Positions 26,739 to 36,559 are shown, numbered from the stretch's first letter. The stretch: 64,000 nucleotides of DNA from Gulosibacter sp. 10 (GCF_900163695.1 NZ_FUIC01000014.1:62001-126000); one strand, 5' to 3'. Notes: a model not told the origin generated them from the letters alone. Made by a program: numbers and translations.

Positions 26739-27137
26739 TCACCATACGTAGGCGAGGACTTCCCCACCTACGCCCTTCGCGTTGGCCTCGCGGTCCGTGA
26801 GGATGCCGGAGGACGTGGACAGGATCGCAATTCCGAGGCCGCCCAGAACGGTCGGCAGCTCGGTGGACTTCGCGTACACGCGCAGGCCCGGCTTCGAGAC
26901 GCGCTTGATGCCGGTGAGGGCGGGGCGACGGTCCTGGCCGAACTTGAGCGAGATGCTGAGGCTCTCGCCCACGCGTGCGGCTTCGGAGCCCCACTCGGTG
27001 ATGTAACCCTCGCGCTTGAGGATCTCGGCAATGCTCTTCTTGAGCTTCGAGCTCGGCATCGTCACGGTGTCGTGGTGTGCCTTGCTCGCGTTGCGCAGAC
27101 GCGTGAGCATATCTGCGACGGGGTCGGTCATAGTCAT
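26739..27137 (-). CDS. rpsH: 30S ribosomal protein S8
   Basis: Central-domain 16S rRNA binder. ATG at 27137 gives 132 residues ([17 protein letters not shown]...), the expected length; ATG 27131 is a minor alternative. The C-terminal [19 protein letters not shown] is the family signature. rpsN, which often precedes rpsH, is missing; two strong hairpins lie in that position. Confidence 0.97.
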   Translation of the reverse strand: MTMTDPVADMLTRLRNASKAHHDTVTMPSSKLKKSIAEILKREGYITEWGSEAARVGESLSISLKFGQDRRPALTGIKRVSKPGLRVYAKSTELPTVLGGLGIAILSTSSGILTDREANAKGVGGEVLAYVW

Positions 27138-27163
27138 GACGCGATATTTCCTTTCGCCTGGTT

Positions 27164-27189
27164 TCGCCGCCCCGTACACGGGGCGGCGA
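27164..27189 (-). other. 12-bp-arm hairpin between rplE and rpsH
   Basis: TCGCCGCCCCGT - AC - ACGGGGCGGCGA, perfect arms (in practice an 11-bp stem with a 4-base loop). It sits 27 bases before the rpsH start in the mRNA, just after a second hairpin at 27204-27227. Confidence 0.55.
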
Positions 27190-27203
27190 CCTTTGGTGGT
27201 GAT

Positions 27204-27227
27204 GCTCCCCGGCCGAAGCCGGGGAGC
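27204..27227 (-). other. UUCG-tetraloop hairpin after rplE
   Basis: On the minus-strand RNA this reads GCUCCCCGGC-UUCG-GCCGGGGAGC: a perfect 10-bp stem closed by C(UUCG)G, an exceptionally stable tetraloop. It starts 12 bases after the rplE stop. With no T run after it, RNA stabilisation or a processing barrier is likelier than termination inside the spc operon. Confidence 0.65.
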
Positions 27228-27239
27228 GGGCGGGCTCGC

Positions 27240-27824
27240 CTAGTTGGAGAGCCCGGCGTGGTACGGGAAGCCCAGCGAGCGCAGGAGCGCGCGGCCGGAC
27301 TCGTCGTCCTTCGCGGTGGTGACAACGGTGATGTCCATACCACGGGGACGATCAATCTTATCGGGATCGATCTCGTGGAACATCACCTGTTCGGTGAGTC
27401 CGAAGGTGTAGTTGCCCTGGCCGTCGAACTGCTTGTCCGAGAGGCCGCGGAAGTCGCGGATGCGGGGCAGCGCGAGCGAGAGCAGGCGGTCGAGGAACTC
27501 CCACATGCGGTCTCCGCGCAGCGTGACGTGCGCGCCGATCGGCTGACCCTCGCGCAGCTTGAACTGGGCGATGGACTTGCGGGCCTTCGTGACCTTGGGC
27601 TTCTGACCGGTGATGAGGGTGAGGTCGTTGACCGCGCCCTCGATCAGCTTGCCGTCCTGGGCTGCCCGGCCGACGCCCATGTTCACCACGATCTTCTCGA
27701 GGGTGGGAACCTGGTGCACGTTCGCGACGCCGAGCTCCTCCTGGAGCTTCGCCTTCAGTTCCTCGCGGTACTTCACCTTGAGTCGGGGCTGGATTTTGCC
27801 AGCTCCCGTGGCGTTCTCAGTCAT
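27240..27824 (-). CDS. rplE: 50S ribosomal protein L5
   Basis: 5S rRNA-binding protein of the central protuberance. The 194-residue product has [37 protein letters not shown] and [18 protein letters not shown], all L5 motifs. It lies 3 bases after rplX. Confidence 0.97.
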   Translation of the reverse strand: MTENATGAGKIQPRLKVKYREELKAKLQEELGVANVHQVPTLEKIVVNMGVGRAAQDGKLIEGAVNDLTLITGQKPKVTKARKSIAQFKLREGQPIGAHVTLRGDRMWEFLDRLLSLALPRIRDFRGLSDKQFDGQGNYTFGLTEQVMFHEIDPDKIDRPRGMDITVVTTAKDDESGRALLRSLGFPYHAGLSN

Positions 27825-27827
27825 GCG

Positions 27828-28262
27828 CTACTCGCTGTCCTTCTTCTCGGCCTGCTTGGCGGAGGCCTTCTTGGTGGTCTTCTTCGCGGGCTTCTCGGCC
27901 GGCGCTGCCGCGCGGCGCGAGGCCTTGAAGACACGGGTGCGGGTGGTCTTCTCGACGCCGTCCTTCGTGGTCTCCTCGACCTTGACGCCGGTGCGGGCGC
28001 CGCGGCCCGTCTCCGGGTCGACGAGCGCCACGTTCGACACGTGGATCGGCGCCTCGACGGTCTCGAGGCCGCCGGTCTTCGTGCCGCGCTGGGTCTGGCC
28101 CTCGCGAACGTGCTTCGTGACGTAGTTGACGCCCTCGACGATCACGCGGTCACGGTCGACGAGCACCTCGAGGACCTTGCCCTGCTTGCCCTTGTCGCCG
28201 CCCTTCGCCTGCGGAGTGCCCGTAATGACCTCGACGAGGTCGTCCTTGCGAATCTTCGCCAT
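27828..28262 (-). CDS. rplX: 50S ribosomal protein L24
   Basis: Assembly-initiating protein with an N-terminal KOW motif (KGKQGKVLEVLVDRDRVIVEG). The core ends near residue 100. A Lys/Ala-rich tail of about 40 residues follows, bringing it to 144 residues against about 104 in E. coli. It lies between rplN and rplE, 3 bases from each. Confidence 0.96.
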   Translation of the reverse strand: MAKIRKDDLVEVITGTPQAKGGDKGKQGKVLEVLVDRDRVIVEGVNYVTKHVREGQTQRGTKTGGLETVEAPIHVSNVALVDPETGRGARTGVKVEETTKDGVEKTTRTRVFKASRRAAAPAEKPAKKTTKKASAKQAEKKDSE

Positions 28263-28265
28263 GGT

Positions 28266-28634
28266 TTAGAGCACCTCCGGAGCGAGCGAAATGATCTTCA
28301 TGAACCGCTTGTCGCGCAGCTCGCGGCCGACCGGGCCGAAGATGCGGGTACCGCGGGGTTCGCCGTCGTTCTTGAGGATCACGGCGGCGTTCTCGTCGAA
28401 CTTGATGTACGAGCCATCGACGCGACGGGTCGGCTTCTTCGTGCGAACGACGACAGCCTTGACGATGTCACCCTTCTTCACGTTGCCGCCGGGGATGGCG
28501 TCCTTGACGGTCGCGACGATCGTGTCGCCGAGGCCGGCGTAGCGACGTCCGGATCCCCCGAGCACGCGGATGGTGAGCAGTTCCTTCGCGCCCGAGTTAT
28601 CGGCGACGCGGAGGCGGGATTCCTGCTGAATCAT
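28266..28634 (-). CDS. rplN: 50S ribosomal protein L14
   Basis: A 122-residue protein of exactly normal length ([20 protein letters not shown] ... [12 protein letters not shown]). It forms intersubunit bridge contacts. It opens the classical spc block after rpsQ, with a 40-base gap. Confidence 0.98.
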   Translation of the reverse strand: MIQQESRLRVADNSGAKELLTIRVLGGSGRRYAGLGDTIVATVKDAIPGGNVKKGDIVKAVVVRTKKPTRRVDGSYIKFDENAAVILKNDGEPRGTRIFGPVGRELRDKRFMKIISLAPEVL

Positions 28635-28674
28635 GTGTCAGTCTCCTTGGCTGTTTCAGCGCTGTAGGCGAGGC

Positions 28675-28971
28675 CTACTTCGCCTTCTCGAGGATCTCGA
28701 CCAGCCGCCAGCGCTTGCTCGCGCTGAGGGGACGGGTCTCTGCGATGCGAACGAGGTCGCCGATGCCGGCGGTGTTGTTCTCGTCGTGCGCCTTGATCTT
28801 GGTAGAGCGGCGAATCACCTTGCCGTAGAGGGGGTGCTTCACACGGTCCTCGACCAGCACCACGATGGTCTTGTCCATCTTGTCGCTGGTGACGTAGCCG
28901 CGGCGGGTCTTGCGGTAGTTGCGCTGCAGCGTCTGCTCGGCCTCGGCCGGAGTCGAAGTGGTGTCAGCCAT
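28675..28971 (-). CDS. rpsQ: 30S ribosomal protein S17
   Basis: 16S rRNA-binding OB-fold protein. It has 98 residues with [19 protein letters not shown] and [18 protein letters not shown]. The stop overlaps nothing downstream; its start overlaps the rpmC stop by one base. Confidence 0.97.
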   Translation of the reverse strand: MADTTSTPAEAEQTLQRNYRKTRRGYVTSDKMDKTIVVLVEDRVKHPLYGKVIRRSTKIKAHDENNTAGIGDLVRIAETRPLSASKRWRLVEILEKAK

Positions 28972-29273
28972 TAGTTGGTCTCCTCGTTCGTCGCGGCGGC
29001 CTCGGCCTTCTTCGCGCGGCTCTTCTTCGCGGGCTTCTCAGCCGGCGCGGGCGTCGCGCGGATGCCGAGCTCGCGCTCGCGCAGCACCGTGTAGATGCGC
29101 GCGATGTCGCGCTTCACGGCGCGGATGCGACCGCGCTCCTCGCCCTGGCCGGTCGCAGCCTGGAAGCGGAGGTTGAAGAGTTCTTCCTTCGCCTTCTTCA
29201 GCTCCTCGACCAGACGGCCGTTCTCCATGGTGTCGAGCTCGTTGATGGCGAGCTCTTTCGATCCGATCGCCAT
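28971..29273 (-). CDS. rpmC: 50S ribosomal protein L29
   Basis: Exit-tunnel-rim protein that forms part of the trigger-factor/SRP docking site. The two-helix core ([39 protein letters not shown]) covers residues 1-75; a Lys/Ala-rich tail extends it to 100 residues. It is coupled to rpsQ by a one-base overlap. Confidence 0.96.
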   Translation of the reverse strand: MAIGSKELAINELDTMENGRLVEELKKAKEELFNLRFQAATGQGEERGRIRAVKRDIARIYTVLRERELGIRATPAPAEKPAKKSRAKKAEAAATNEETN

Positions 29274-29276
29274 TTC

Positions 29277-29693
29277 CTACTCGCCTTCCTCACGGGTGAT
29301 GATGCGTGCCTTGAGGGGCAGCTTGTGGATGGCACGGGTGAGTGCCTCACGAGCGAGCTCCTCGTCAACGCCGCCGACCTCGAACAGCACGCGGCCGGGC
29401 TTGATGTTGGCTACCCACCACTCGGGCGAGCCCTTGCCCGAGCCCATGCGGGTCTCGGCGGGCTTCTTGGTGAGCGGGCGGTCCGGGAACACGTTGATCC
29501 AGACCTTGCCGCCGCGCTTGATGTGGCGGGTCATGGCGATACGCGCGGCCTCGATCTGACGGTTGGTCAGGTACGCGGGGCTGAGCGCCTGGATACCGAA
29601 CTCACCGAAGGTGACCCTGGTGCCGCCGGTGGCCTGACCGCGACGGGTCGGGCGGTGCTGCTTACGGTGCTTTACTCGACGTGGAATCAGCAT
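29277..29693 (-). CDS. rplP: 50S ribosomal protein L16
   Basis: Protein near the peptidyl-transferase A site. It has 138 residues: [19 protein letters not shown], then [20 protein letters not shown] and [19 protein letters not shown], all strongly conserved. It lies between rpsC and rpmC, three bases from each. Confidence 0.98.
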   Translation of the reverse strand: MLIPRRVKHRKQHRPTRRGQATGGTRVTFGEFGIQALSPAYLTNRQIEAARIAMTRHIKRGGKVWINVFPDRPLTKKPAETRMGSGKGSPEWWVANIKPGRVLFEVGGVDEELAREALTRAIHKLPLKARIITREEGE

Positions 29694-29696
29694 GTT

Positions 29697-30443
29697 CTAG
29701 CTCTCCGCTCCCGCAGCAACCTGCTCCTGGCGACGGTTGCGGCGCGGACGGTCGCCGCGGTCGCGCGACGACTTCTGGTTGGCCTGCTCGCGGGCAAGCT
29801 CCTTGTTGGTCAGGTCACCCTTGTAGATCCACACCTTGACACCGATGCGACCGTAGGTGGTCTTGGCCTCGTAGAAGCCGTAGTCGATGTTGGCGCGGAG
29901 GGTGTGCAGGGGCACGCGGCCCTCGCGGTAGAACTCCGAGCGGCTCATCTCGGCGCCGCCGAGACGGCCGGACACCTGGATGCGGATGCCCTTGGCGCCG
30001 GCGCGCTGGGCGCCCTGGAGTCCCTTGCGCATGGCGCGGCGGAACGCGACGCGGCCGGCGAGCTGCTCGGCGATGCCCTGAGCGACGAGCTGCGCCTCCT
30101 GGTCGGGGTTCTTCACCTCGAGGATGTTCAGCTGGATCTGCTTGCCGGTGAGCTTCTCGAGCTCGCCGCGGATGCGCTCGGCCTCGGCGCCGCGACGACC
30201 GATCACGATGCCCGGGCGGGCCGTGTGGATGTCGACGCGGACGCGGTCGCGCGTGCGCTCGATGACGATGTAGGCGATACCCGCCCGGTCGAGCGACTCG
30301 GTCAGGTGCTTCCGGATCTGGACGTCTTCCTTCACGTAGTCCGAGTAGCGCTGACCCGGCTTCGTCGAGTCGGCGTACCAGCGCGACCGGTGGTCGGTGG
30401 TGATGCCGAGGCGGAAACCGTACGGATTGATTTTCTGGCCCAT
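29697..30443 (-). CDS. rpsC: 30S ribosomal protein S3
   Basis: mRNA-entry-site protein. The 248-residue product begins [20 protein letters not shown], contains the KH domain GxxG (VIGRRGAE) and ends in a charged tail rich in Arg and Asn. It overlaps rplV by one base. Confidence 0.98.
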   Translation of the reverse strand: MGQKINPYGFRLGITTDHRSRWYADSTKPGQRYSDYVKEDVQIRKHLTESLDRAGIAYIVIERTRDRVRVDIHTARPGIVIGRRGAEAERIRGELEKLTGKQIQLNILEVKNPDQEAQLVAQGIAEQLAGRVAFRRAMRKGLQGAQRAGAKGIRIQVSGRLGGAEMSRSEFYREGRVPLHTLRANIDYGFYEAKTTYGRIGVKVWIYKGDLTNKELAREQANQKSSRDRGDRPRRNRRQEQVAAGAES

Positions 30444-30826
30444 TAGTTCGCCGCCTCCTGCTCAACGGCGTCGACCGCGGGGGTCGACACCACTACGGTG
30501 ATGTGGCTGGTGCGCTTGTTGATGCGTCCGGCACGGCCCTGGGCGCGCGGACGGAAGCGCTTCAACGTCACTCCCTCGTCGACGAACACGGTGCTGACGT
30601 ACAGGTCGCGCTCGTCGAGGTACTCGTTGTTGTTGTCTGCCTGGACGCGCGCATTCGCGATCGCGGAGGCCACGGCCTTGTAGACCGGCTCAGAGGCACC
30701 CTGGGGTGCGAACTTCAGAATGGCGAGCGCTTCGAGCGCCTGCTTGCCGCGAATCAGGTCGACGACGCGGCGAGCCTTCTGAGGGGTAACGCGGATGTGT
30801 CGCGCGCGGGCGATCGACTCCACCAT
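30443..30826 (-). CDS. rplV: 50S ribosomal protein L22
   Basis: Exit-tunnel constriction protein. It has 127 residues with [20 protein letters not shown] and the tunnel beta-hairpin [20 protein letters not shown], wild-type in the region where macrolide-resistance changes occur. It lies between rpsS and rpsC. Confidence 0.97.
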   Translation of the reverse strand: MVESIARARHIRVTPQKARRVVDLIRGKQALEALAILKFAPQGASEPVYKAVASAIANARVQADNNNEYLDERDLYVSTVFVDEGVTLKRFRPRAQGRAGRINKRTSHITVVVSTPAVDAVEQEAAN

Positions 30827-30841
30827 AATTTCCTCCTTCTA

Positions 30842-30861
30842 GCCGCCGCGTTAGCGGCGGC
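30842..30861 (-). other. Hairpin across the rpsS stop codon
   Basis: GCCGCCGC - GTTA - GCGGCGGC, a perfect 8-bp stem whose loop contains the rpsS stop, 15 bases before the rplV start. It may mask or tune rplV initiation; evidence is structural only. Confidence 0.35.
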
Positions 30862-31132
30862 GACCCTTCTTGTCGTCCTTCTCGTGACCGCGGAAGGTGC
30901 GGGTCGGCGCGAACTCGCCGAGCTTGTGGCCGATCATCGACTCGGTGACGAACACCGGGATGTGCTTGCGACCGTCGTGCACCGCGATGGTGTGACCGAG
31001 CATGTCGGGCACGATCATCGAACGGCGCGACCACGTCTTGATGACGTTGTTGGAACCGGCTTCGTTCTGCTTGAGCACCTTCTGCAGCAGGTGCTCGTCG
31101 ACGAAGGGGCCCTTCTTAAGACTGCGAGGCAT
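30851..31132 (-). CDS. rpsS: 30S ribosomal protein S19
   Basis: Head protein of the 30S subunit. The 93 residues start [19 protein letters not shown] and contain [20 protein letters not shown] and the [16 protein letters not shown] core. It lies between rplB and rplV. Confidence 0.98.
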   Translation of the reverse strand: MPRSLKKGPFVDEHLLQKVLKQNEAGSNNVIKTWSRRSMIVPDMLGHTIAVHDGRKHIPVFVTESMIGHKLGEFAPTRTFRGHEKDDKKGRRR

Positions 31133-31147
31133 CTTCTTGAACTCCTA

Positions 31148-31984
31148 CTACTTGCGCTTCTTCGACGGGCGGCGACGGACGATGTACTTGTCCGACTCAC
31201 GGTTCGGCTTGCGGGTGCGGCCTTCCGGCTGACCCCAGGGGCTGACCGGGTGGCGACCACCCGAGGTCCGGCCCTCGCCACCGCCGTGGGGGTGGTCGAT
31301 CGGGTTCATGACCACGCCGCGGACGGTCGGGCGGACGCCCTTCCAGCGCTTGCGGCCGGCCTTGCCGAGGTCGATGTTCGCCTGCTCGGCGTTGCCGACC
31401 TCGCCGACCGTGGCGCGGCAGCGCGCGTCCACGTTGCGGACCTCGCCCGAGGGCAGGCGGAGCTGCGCGTAGGGGCCGTCCTTGGCGACGAGTCGGACCG
31501 AGGCGCCGGCCGAGCGGGCCATCTTGGCGCCGCCGCCGGGGCGGAGCTCGACGGCGTGCACGACGGTACCGGTCGGGATGTTGCGGAGCGGCAGGTTGTT
31601 GCCCGGCTTGATGTCCGCCTCGGGGCCCGACTCGACGATGTCGCCCTGCTTGAGCTTGTTCGGTGCGAGGATGTAGCGCTTGGTGCCGTCCACGAAGTGC
31701 AGCAGCGCGATGCGCGCGGTGCGGTTCGGGTCGTACTCGATGTGCGCGACCTTCGCGTTCACGCCGTCCTTGTCGTTACGGGTGAAGTCGATGACGCGGT
31801 ACTGACGCTTGTGACCGCCGCCGATGTGGCGGGTGGTGATGCGTCCCTGGTTGTTGCGGCCGCCGGTCTTGGGAAGCGGCTTGAGCAGCGACTTCTCGGG
31901 GGTCGTGCGGGTGATCTCGGTGAACTCCGAGACCGAGCCGGCGCGACGACCGGGGGTGGTGGGCTTGAATTTGCGAATCGCCAT
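31148..31984 (-). CDS. rplB: 50S ribosomal protein L2
   Basis: Essential protein for subunit association and peptidyl-transferase assembly. The 278-residue product begins [20 protein letters not shown]. The peptidyl-transferase-proximal segment [14 protein letters not shown] is intact, including the conserved histidine. Confidence 0.98.
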   Translation of the reverse strand: MAIRKFKPTTPGRRAGSVSEFTEITRTTPEKSLLKPLPKTGGRNNQGRITTRHIGGGHKRQYRVIDFTRNDKDGVNAKVAHIEYDPNRTARIALLHFVDGTKRYILAPNKLKQGDIVESGPEADIKPGNNLPLRNIPTGTVVHAVELRPGGGAKMARSAGASVRLVAKDGPYAQLRLPSGEVRNVDARCRATVGEVGNAEQANIDLGKAGRKRWKGVRPTVRGVVMNPIDHPHGGGEGRTSGGRHPVSPWGQPEGRTRKPNRESDKYIVRRRPSKKRK

Positions 31985-32004
31985 GATAGTTCTCAGTCCT
32001 CCGG

Positions 32005-32304
32005 TTAGCCGACGTTCGTGAAGATGTCGATGGTGCCGGACTTCAGGGTGACGATCGCGCGCTTGGTGTTCTTGCGCTTGCCGGTCCCGAAGCGGGTGCG
32101 GCGCGTCTTGCCCTGTCGGTTGATGATGTTCACGCGTGCGACGTCGACGGAGAAGATCTGCTCGATGGCGTACTTGATCTCCGCCTTGTTCGACCCGGTG
32201 GCGACCTCGAAGGTGTACTGGCCCTGGTCAATGAGGCCGTAGCTCTTCTCGGAGATCACCGGACGAAGGATGACATCGCGCGGGTCCTTGTCGATACCGC
32301 TCAT
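32005..32304 (-). CDS. rplW: 50S ribosomal protein L23
   Basis: Main ribosomal docking protein for SRP and trigger factor at the tunnel exit. It has 99 residues with [20 protein letters not shown] and [20 protein letters not shown]. It overlaps rplD by four bases. Confidence 0.97.
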   Translation of the reverse strand: MSGIDKDPRDVILRPVISEKSYGLIDQGQYTFEVATGSNKAEIKYAIEQIFSVDVARVNIINRQGKTRRTRFGTGKRKNTKRAIVTLKSGTIDIFTNVG

Positions 32305-32951
32305 GCCTGCTGCTCCTTGGTGGTCTTGGACTCGACGAAGCCGTCGAAGGCTCCCTTGAGGAATACGACGTCGTCTGCGCGGAGGACGTCGTAGGCGTTG
32401 AGCTGGTCGGCGCTGATGACGTGCGCGTGCTCGACGTTGCGGACCGACTTGCGGGTGACGACGTCATCCTGCTCGACGACGACGAGGACGTTGCGGCCCT
32501 CGACTGCGGTGCGGTACGCGGTGATCGCGGCCTTCGTGGAGGGGGCCTCGCCCGAGACGAGCTCGGTGAAGACGTGGATCTGGCCGTTGCGGGCGCGGTC
32601 CGAGAGCGACTGCAGCAGTGCGGCGGCGACCATCTTCTTGGGGGTGCGCTGCGCGTAGCTGCGGGGAACCGGACCGTGCACGATGCCGCCGCCGCGGTGC
32701 TGCGGCATGCGGATCGAGCCCTGACGGGCGTTACCGGTGCCCTTCTGCTTGAAGGGCTTGCGGCCGGCGCCGGAGCGCTCGCCGCGGTTCTTGGTCTTGT
32801 GCGTCCCCTGGCGGGCGGCGGCCTGCTGGGCGACGACGACCTGGTGGATCAGCGGGATGTTCGCCTCGAGGCCGAAGAGCTCCTCGGGGAGCTCCACGGT
32901 GCCGGCCTTCTTGCCGGTCGCGTCGAGGACGTCGATCGTGTTGGCAGCCAT
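32301..32951 (-). CDS. rplD: 50S ribosomal protein L4
   Basis: Tunnel-lining protein. It has 216 residues; the tunnel loop region [20 protein letters not shown] followed by [20 protein letters not shown] is intact. In E. coli L4 represses its own operon through the S10 leader; no such structure is recognised here. Confidence 0.97.
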   Translation of the reverse strand: MAANTIDVLDATGKKAGTVELPEELFGLEANIPLIHQVVVAQQAAARQGTHKTKNRGERSGAGRKPFKQKGTGNARQGSIRMPQHRGGGIVHGPVPRSYAQRTPKKMVAAALLQSLSDRARNGQIHVFTELVSGEAPSTKAAITAYRTAVEGRNVLVVVEQDDVVTRKSVRNVEHAHVISADQLNAYDVLRADDVVFLKGAFDGFVESKTTKEQQA

Positions 32952-32954
32952 CGG

Positions 32955-33608
32955 CTAGGCCCCCTTCACTGCGTTGCGGACGAATACGAGACGGCCCTTG
33001 GCGCCGGGGACGGCGCCCTTGACCAGCAGCAGACCGCGCTCGGCGTCGACGCCGTGCACCGTGAGGTTCTGCACGGTGACGCGGTCCGAGCCCATGCGGC
33101 CGGCCATGCGCGTGCCCTTGAAGACACGGCTGGGGGTGGCCGAAGCACCGATCGAGCCGGGCTTGCGGTGGTTCTTGTGGGCACCGTGGGAGGCGCCGAC
33201 GCCCTTGAAGTTGTGGCGCTTCATCGTTCCGGCGAAGCCCTTGCCCTTCGAGGTGCCGACGACGTCGACCTTCTGGCCGGCCTCGAACAGGTCCACGGTG
33301 AGCTCCTGGCCGAGCTCGTACTCCGAGGCGTCGGCGGTGCGGATCTCGGTGAGGTGGCGACGCGGGGTCACGCCTGCGGCCTTGAAGTGACCGGCGGCGG
33401 GCTTGTTCACCTTGCGCGGGTCGATGGCGCCGGCGGCGATCTGGATCGCGTCGTAGCCGTTCTTCTCGGTGTTCAGGATCTGCGTGACCACGTTCGGGCT
33501 CACCTGGATAACGGTGACGGGGACCATCCGGTTCTCGGCGTCCCACTGCTGGGTCATGCCCAGCTTGGTGCCGAGCAGCCCCTTGTACGTCTTGGTAGCG
33601 GTAGGCAT
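32955..33608 (-). CDS. rplC: 50S ribosomal protein L3
   Basis: Early-assembly protein reaching the peptidyl-transferase centre. The 217 residues include [14 protein letters not shown], the central [20 protein letters not shown] and [13 protein letters not shown]. It lies between rpsJ and rplD. Confidence 0.98.
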   Translation of the reverse strand: MPTATKTYKGLLGTKLGMTQQWDAENRMVPVTVIQVSPNVVTQILNTEKNGYDAIQIAAGAIDPRKVNKPAAGHFKAAGVTPRRHLTEIRTADASEYELGQELTVDLFEAGQKVDVVGTSKGKGFAGTMKRHNFKGVGASHGAHKNHRKPGSIGASATPSRVFKGTRMAGRMGSDRVTVQNLTVHGVDAERGLLLVKGAVPGAKGRLVFVRNAVKGA

Positions 33609-33616
33609 GAGTTCCT

Positions 33617-33925
33617 CTAGAGCTTGATCTCGATGTTGACGTCTGCCGGCAGGTCGAGACGCATGAGCGAGTCGACGGCCTTCGGCGTGGGGTCGACGAT
33701 GTCGATCAGCCGCTTGTGGGTGCGCTTCTCAAACTGCTCGCGGCTGTCCTTGTACTTGTGGGGGGAACGGATGACCGTTACCACGTTCTTCTCCGTCGGA
33801 AGCGGGACTGGCCCGATGACGGATGCACCAGCGCGCGTGACGGTGTCCACAATTTTGCGCGCGGAGTTGTCGATGACCTCGTGGTCATACGACTTCAGTC
33901 GGATGCGGATTTTTTGTCCCGCCAT
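33617..33925 (-). CDS. rpsJ: 30S ribosomal protein S10
   Basis: Ribosomal protein that also partners NusB in antitermination. It has 102 residues of normal length: [20 protein letters not shown], then [20 protein letters not shown]. First gene of the S10-spc run. The 373-bp gap upstream carries candidate promoters. Confidence 0.98.
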   Translation of the reverse strand: MAGQKIRIRLKSYDHEVIDNSARKIVDTVTRAGASVIGPVPLPTEKNVVTVIRSPHKYKDSREQFEKRTHKRLIDIVDPTPKAVDSLMRLDLPADVNIEIKL

Positions 33926-33989
33926 GTCCTACTCCTCAATCAATTGGGGCTCGAATCGGCCTCACATGCATTACCCGGACTGCGCTTGC

Positions 33990-34019
33990 AGTTGGCGTGC
34001 ACCACTGTTTTTCTGTCAA
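33990..34019 (-). promoter_or_regulatory. Candidate proximal promoter of rpsJ
   Basis: On the minus strand there is a perfect -35 TTGACA (34019-34014) and, 18 bases on, only a weak -10-like CCAACT (33995-33990). The -35 is convincing and the -10 is not. Confidence 0.35.
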
Positions 34020-34210
34020 TGTCACCTGCCCGGAGCGCTGTGCGCTCAGGCTGATGTACGGCGCCGCGGCGGAGTCGAGGACCCGCCATGACGCCGGAGC
34101 TGTGCTCTGCTGCCGGAGGAAGCACCTGGCCGCGAGGCGGTCGGCACGTCACGAACGCGACAGTGATTCGGGCGCCTGCCTATGGCACGCCCGAAGTATT
34201 GAACTTCACT

Positions 34211-34240
34211 AGTTTAGGGTCGGGCTGCAGTTTCGCGCAA
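34211..34240 (-). promoter_or_regulatory. Candidate distal promoter of the S10 operon
   Basis: On the minus strand there is -35 TTGCGC (34240-34235), an 18-base spacer and -10 TAAACT (34216-34211). The -35 and spacing resemble the infA promoter (TTGCGA, 18 bases). It would give rpsJ a leader of about 280 bases. Confidence 0.5.
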
Positions 34241-34298
34241 CCCGGGCGTGTCGGATTCTTCGACGGCCCGGGTCGCGCGCGTGCTCGCGGGAGTACGC

Positions 34299-36404
34299 CT
34301 AGCCGAACAGCTCGTGCAGGCGGCCCTCTTCGCGCAGCTCGAGGTACTTGTCCGTCGCCGCCTCGACGAAGACCTCCATGGTCCGGTACGGGCTGAACAC
34401 CCATCCCCCGCCCTCCTGGACGACCACGAGTCCGAGCTCGTCGAATCCGAGCTCGCCGAATCCCGGCCAGTCGGTCAGGCACATCGTCGAGGGGCCGCTG
34501 TACGAGCCCTCGTCGGTCGCGCAGTAGCCGTCGAGCACGAGCGTGTCGCCGTCCGCCGTCAGCCGCAGGTCGTCCGGGAGGATCATCGTGGTGCCCTCGT
34601 GCTCGAAGCGCTCGAATCCGCCCTCCACCGAATAGTCGAGGGGCTCGCCCGTGGAGTAGCCGCCCGAGTCCTGCTGGGCGTACTTGAGCATCGGCAGCAC
34701 GTAGAGGGACAGGAGCGTGCGCTCCGCCTCGGAGAACAGGCCGATGCCGGACTCGAAGTCGCCGCTCTGCCCCTGGAACGCTGCGGTTCCAGCCTCCATG
34801 AACGCCTCGGCGAGACCCGTGCCCACCTCCTCGGGGGTGGCCGCCGGCGTCGCCTCGACGACCGTGTCGCCGGGCGTGGACGGCCCTCCTCCGCCGTAGC
34901 CGAAGAACGCCTGGGTCATGTAGTGCGCGAAGGTCATGAAGTAGCTGACGTACCAGCCGCTCCCCTCCTTGACCGTCACCGCACTGAATCCCTCGGGGAA
35001 CATGTCCCCGCTCGTGCCGCCCTGCATGGTCATGTCGAACTCGTAGGGCAGCTCCGGCGCCTCGACCTCCGTCGTCGCGGCGTCGGCCGCCGAGACGGCC
35101 TCCTGCTCATCGGCCCCGGTCTGCTTCTGCCACTCGTACTCCATGGCCCAGGCGAGGTCCTGCATGGCGGCCTCGAGCGCCTCCTCGTCGCCGTCGACGA
35201 TCAGGGTGCCCGAGGTGATCGTCACGAGCTCCACGCCCTCGACGATCTCCTCCGTCTCGTACTCGAAGTCCTCGCGCTCGATGTCCACCGCCCGCTCCGC
35301 GGCCTCGAGCGCGTCCATCGCGGACGGATGCTCGCCGTCCTCGCTCGCGCCGATGTCGGCCTGCTGGAGCTGCTGCGCCGCGTCCTGGAAGATGTCGCGC
35401 TCGCTCGGCGCGAGTGCGAGCGCCGAGTCGACCACGTTGAAGGAGGCGACGCTGTCGAACATGTCGGTCACCGCCGCCTCGGGGCTGCGGGCTCCCCCGA
35501 ACTTGCCGAGCAGCGCGAACAGGCCCCACGTGCCGAGGCCGAGCACGACCACGACGACAGCGGCGATGATCCCGAACAGCAGCTTCCGGTTCCGCTTGCG
35601 GGGGCCGCCCGGCCCCGTGGGCGCGTAGCCGCTCGGCGGCTGCCCGTACGCGCTGTTCGGCCCCGGCTGCTGCGGGTACTGGCCGCCGTACGTGCCCTGT
35701 GCATAGGTGCCCTGCGAGTAGCCGCCCTGCCCATAGGTCCCGCCCTGCGCGGAGGCATCCTGCGCGTAGGTGCCCTGGGAGTAGGCGCCCTGGTGCGCAC
35801 CCGGGGCGCTGCCGCCGTGGCCCTGCGGTACTCCCGTCCCTCCGTCCGGCTGCCCGGAACCGGGCGCCGCCCCGTAGGCCTGGTCACCCCCGTAGGCAGG
35901 ATTCGAGCCGTACGTCCGGTTCGGGCCGGAGCGCTGATCCCCGCCGTACGACTGATTCGCACCGTAGGTCTGGTTCGCACCGTACGGCTGGTTCGCACCG
36001 GCGACCTGGTTCGAGCCGTTCGTCCGCCCCGAGCCCTCCTGCCGAGCGCCGCCGTAGCTCTGGTTGTACCCGTACGTCGGGTTCGGCCCGTAGCTTTGGT
36101 TCGAGCCGTAGGGCTGCTCCGCCCCGTATCCGGCGCCCGTTCCAGAGGTCTGATCCCCGTACTGCGACCCGCCGTTCGCGGCGGCGCCGCCGGCACCCTG
36201 GCCCTGCCCGGCCGCCCCCGGGGCCGCGCCGTACGTCGGACCGCCGCCGTATCCGGCCGTCCCGCTCGGGCTCCCCGCCGGGCCGCCGCCGGCGTTCGGG
36301 CCGGCGCCGTATCCCGAGCCGCGGTCCGGGCCGCCGTTCGTGCCGTCGCCCCGACCGGGCCGCTGCTCTTCCGGCCCGACCGGCCGGTTCGTGTCATCCG
36401 ACAT
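34299..36404 (-). CDS. Single-pass membrane protein with Gly/Tyr/Asn/Gln-rich disordered N-terminus
   Basis: 701 residues from ATG 36404 (GAGGTG upstream). Residues 1 to about 265 are low complexity, with many YG, NQ-SYG and QGTYAQG units (for example YGANQTYGANQSYGGDQ) and almost no hydrophobic residues. A basic stop (RKRNRKLL, about 268-275) and one transmembrane helix (about 274-298, GIIAAVVVVVLGLGTWGLF) follow, then about 400 residues predicted outside the cell, acidic and with only two or three cysteines. The outer part contains two blocks (starting SPEAAVTDMFDSVASF and EEVGTGLAEAFMEAG) that loosely resemble small substrate-binding or DUF4878-like folds. Function unknown. It sits between tuf and rpsJ, where no such gene is usual. 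Confidence 0.75.
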   Translation of the reverse strand: MSDDTNRPVGPEEQRPGRGDGTNGGPDRGSGYGAGPNAGGGPAGSPSGTAGYGGGPTYGAAPGAAGQGQGAGGAAANGGSQYGDQTSGTGAGYGAEQPYGSNQSYGPNPTYGYNQSYGGARQEGSGRTNGSNQVAGANQPYGANQTYGANQSYGGDQRSGPNRTYGSNPAYGGDQAYGAAPGSGQPDGGTGVPQGHGGSAPGAHQGAYSQGTYAQDASAQGGTYGQGGYSQGTYAQGTYGGQYPQQPGPNSAYGQPPSGYAPTGPGGPRKRNRKLLFGIIAAVVVVVLGLGTWGLFALLGKFGGARSPEAAVTDMFDSVASFNVVDSALALAPSERDIFQDAAQQLQQADIGASEDGEHPSAMDALEAAERAVDIEREDFEYETEEIVEGVELVTITSGTLIVDGDEEALEAAMQDLAWAMEYEWQKQTGADEQEAVSAADAATTEVEAPELPYEFDMTMQGGTSGDMFPEGFSAVTVKEGSGWYVSYFMTFAHYMTQAFFGYGGGGPSTPGDTVVEATPAATPEEVGTGLAEAFMEAGTAAFQGQSGDFESGIGLFSEAERTLLSLYVLPMLKYAQQDSGGYSTGEPLDYSVEGGFERFEHEGTTMILPDDLRLTADGDTLVLDGYCATDEGSYSGPSTMCLTDWPGFGELGFDELGLVVVQEGGGWVFSPYRTMEVFVEAATDKYLELREEGRLHELFG

Positions 36405-36445
36405 GGGGCACCTCATTCGGCTGTGATGGTCTGCTGACGCCAGTC

Positions 36446-36451
36446 ATCCTA
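36446..36451 (-). promoter_or_regulatory. -10 box upstream of the low-complexity membrane protein
   Basis: TAGGAT on the minus strand, about 41 bases before the ATG at 36404. No clear -35 is visible 17-18 bases upstream. Confidence 0.4.
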
Positions 36452-36559
36452 TGCGGGCGCGGGCCGCCGTCCGGCCCATTGCCCACCGAGGGAGCATGCG
36501 GCGGCGGAAACACCAGCCCGGAGTTGTAGGCCGCCCGGTCGCCGGGGCGGGAAAACGAA

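Larger units (their letters stand above)
33926..34298. other. S10 operon upstream region
   Basis: This 373-bp region without a gene separates rpsJ from the low-complexity membrane protein. It is locally less GC-rich than its surroundings and holds the two candidate promoters listed separately plus the GAGGAG ribosome-binding site of rpsJ. I see no open frame or riboswitch that can be supported. Confidence 0.6.

Noticed and set aside
33926-34298. E. coli-type S10 leader for L4 autoregulation
   Set aside because: No extended stem-loop array resembling that leader is visible, and the mechanism is not known outside gammaproteobacteria.
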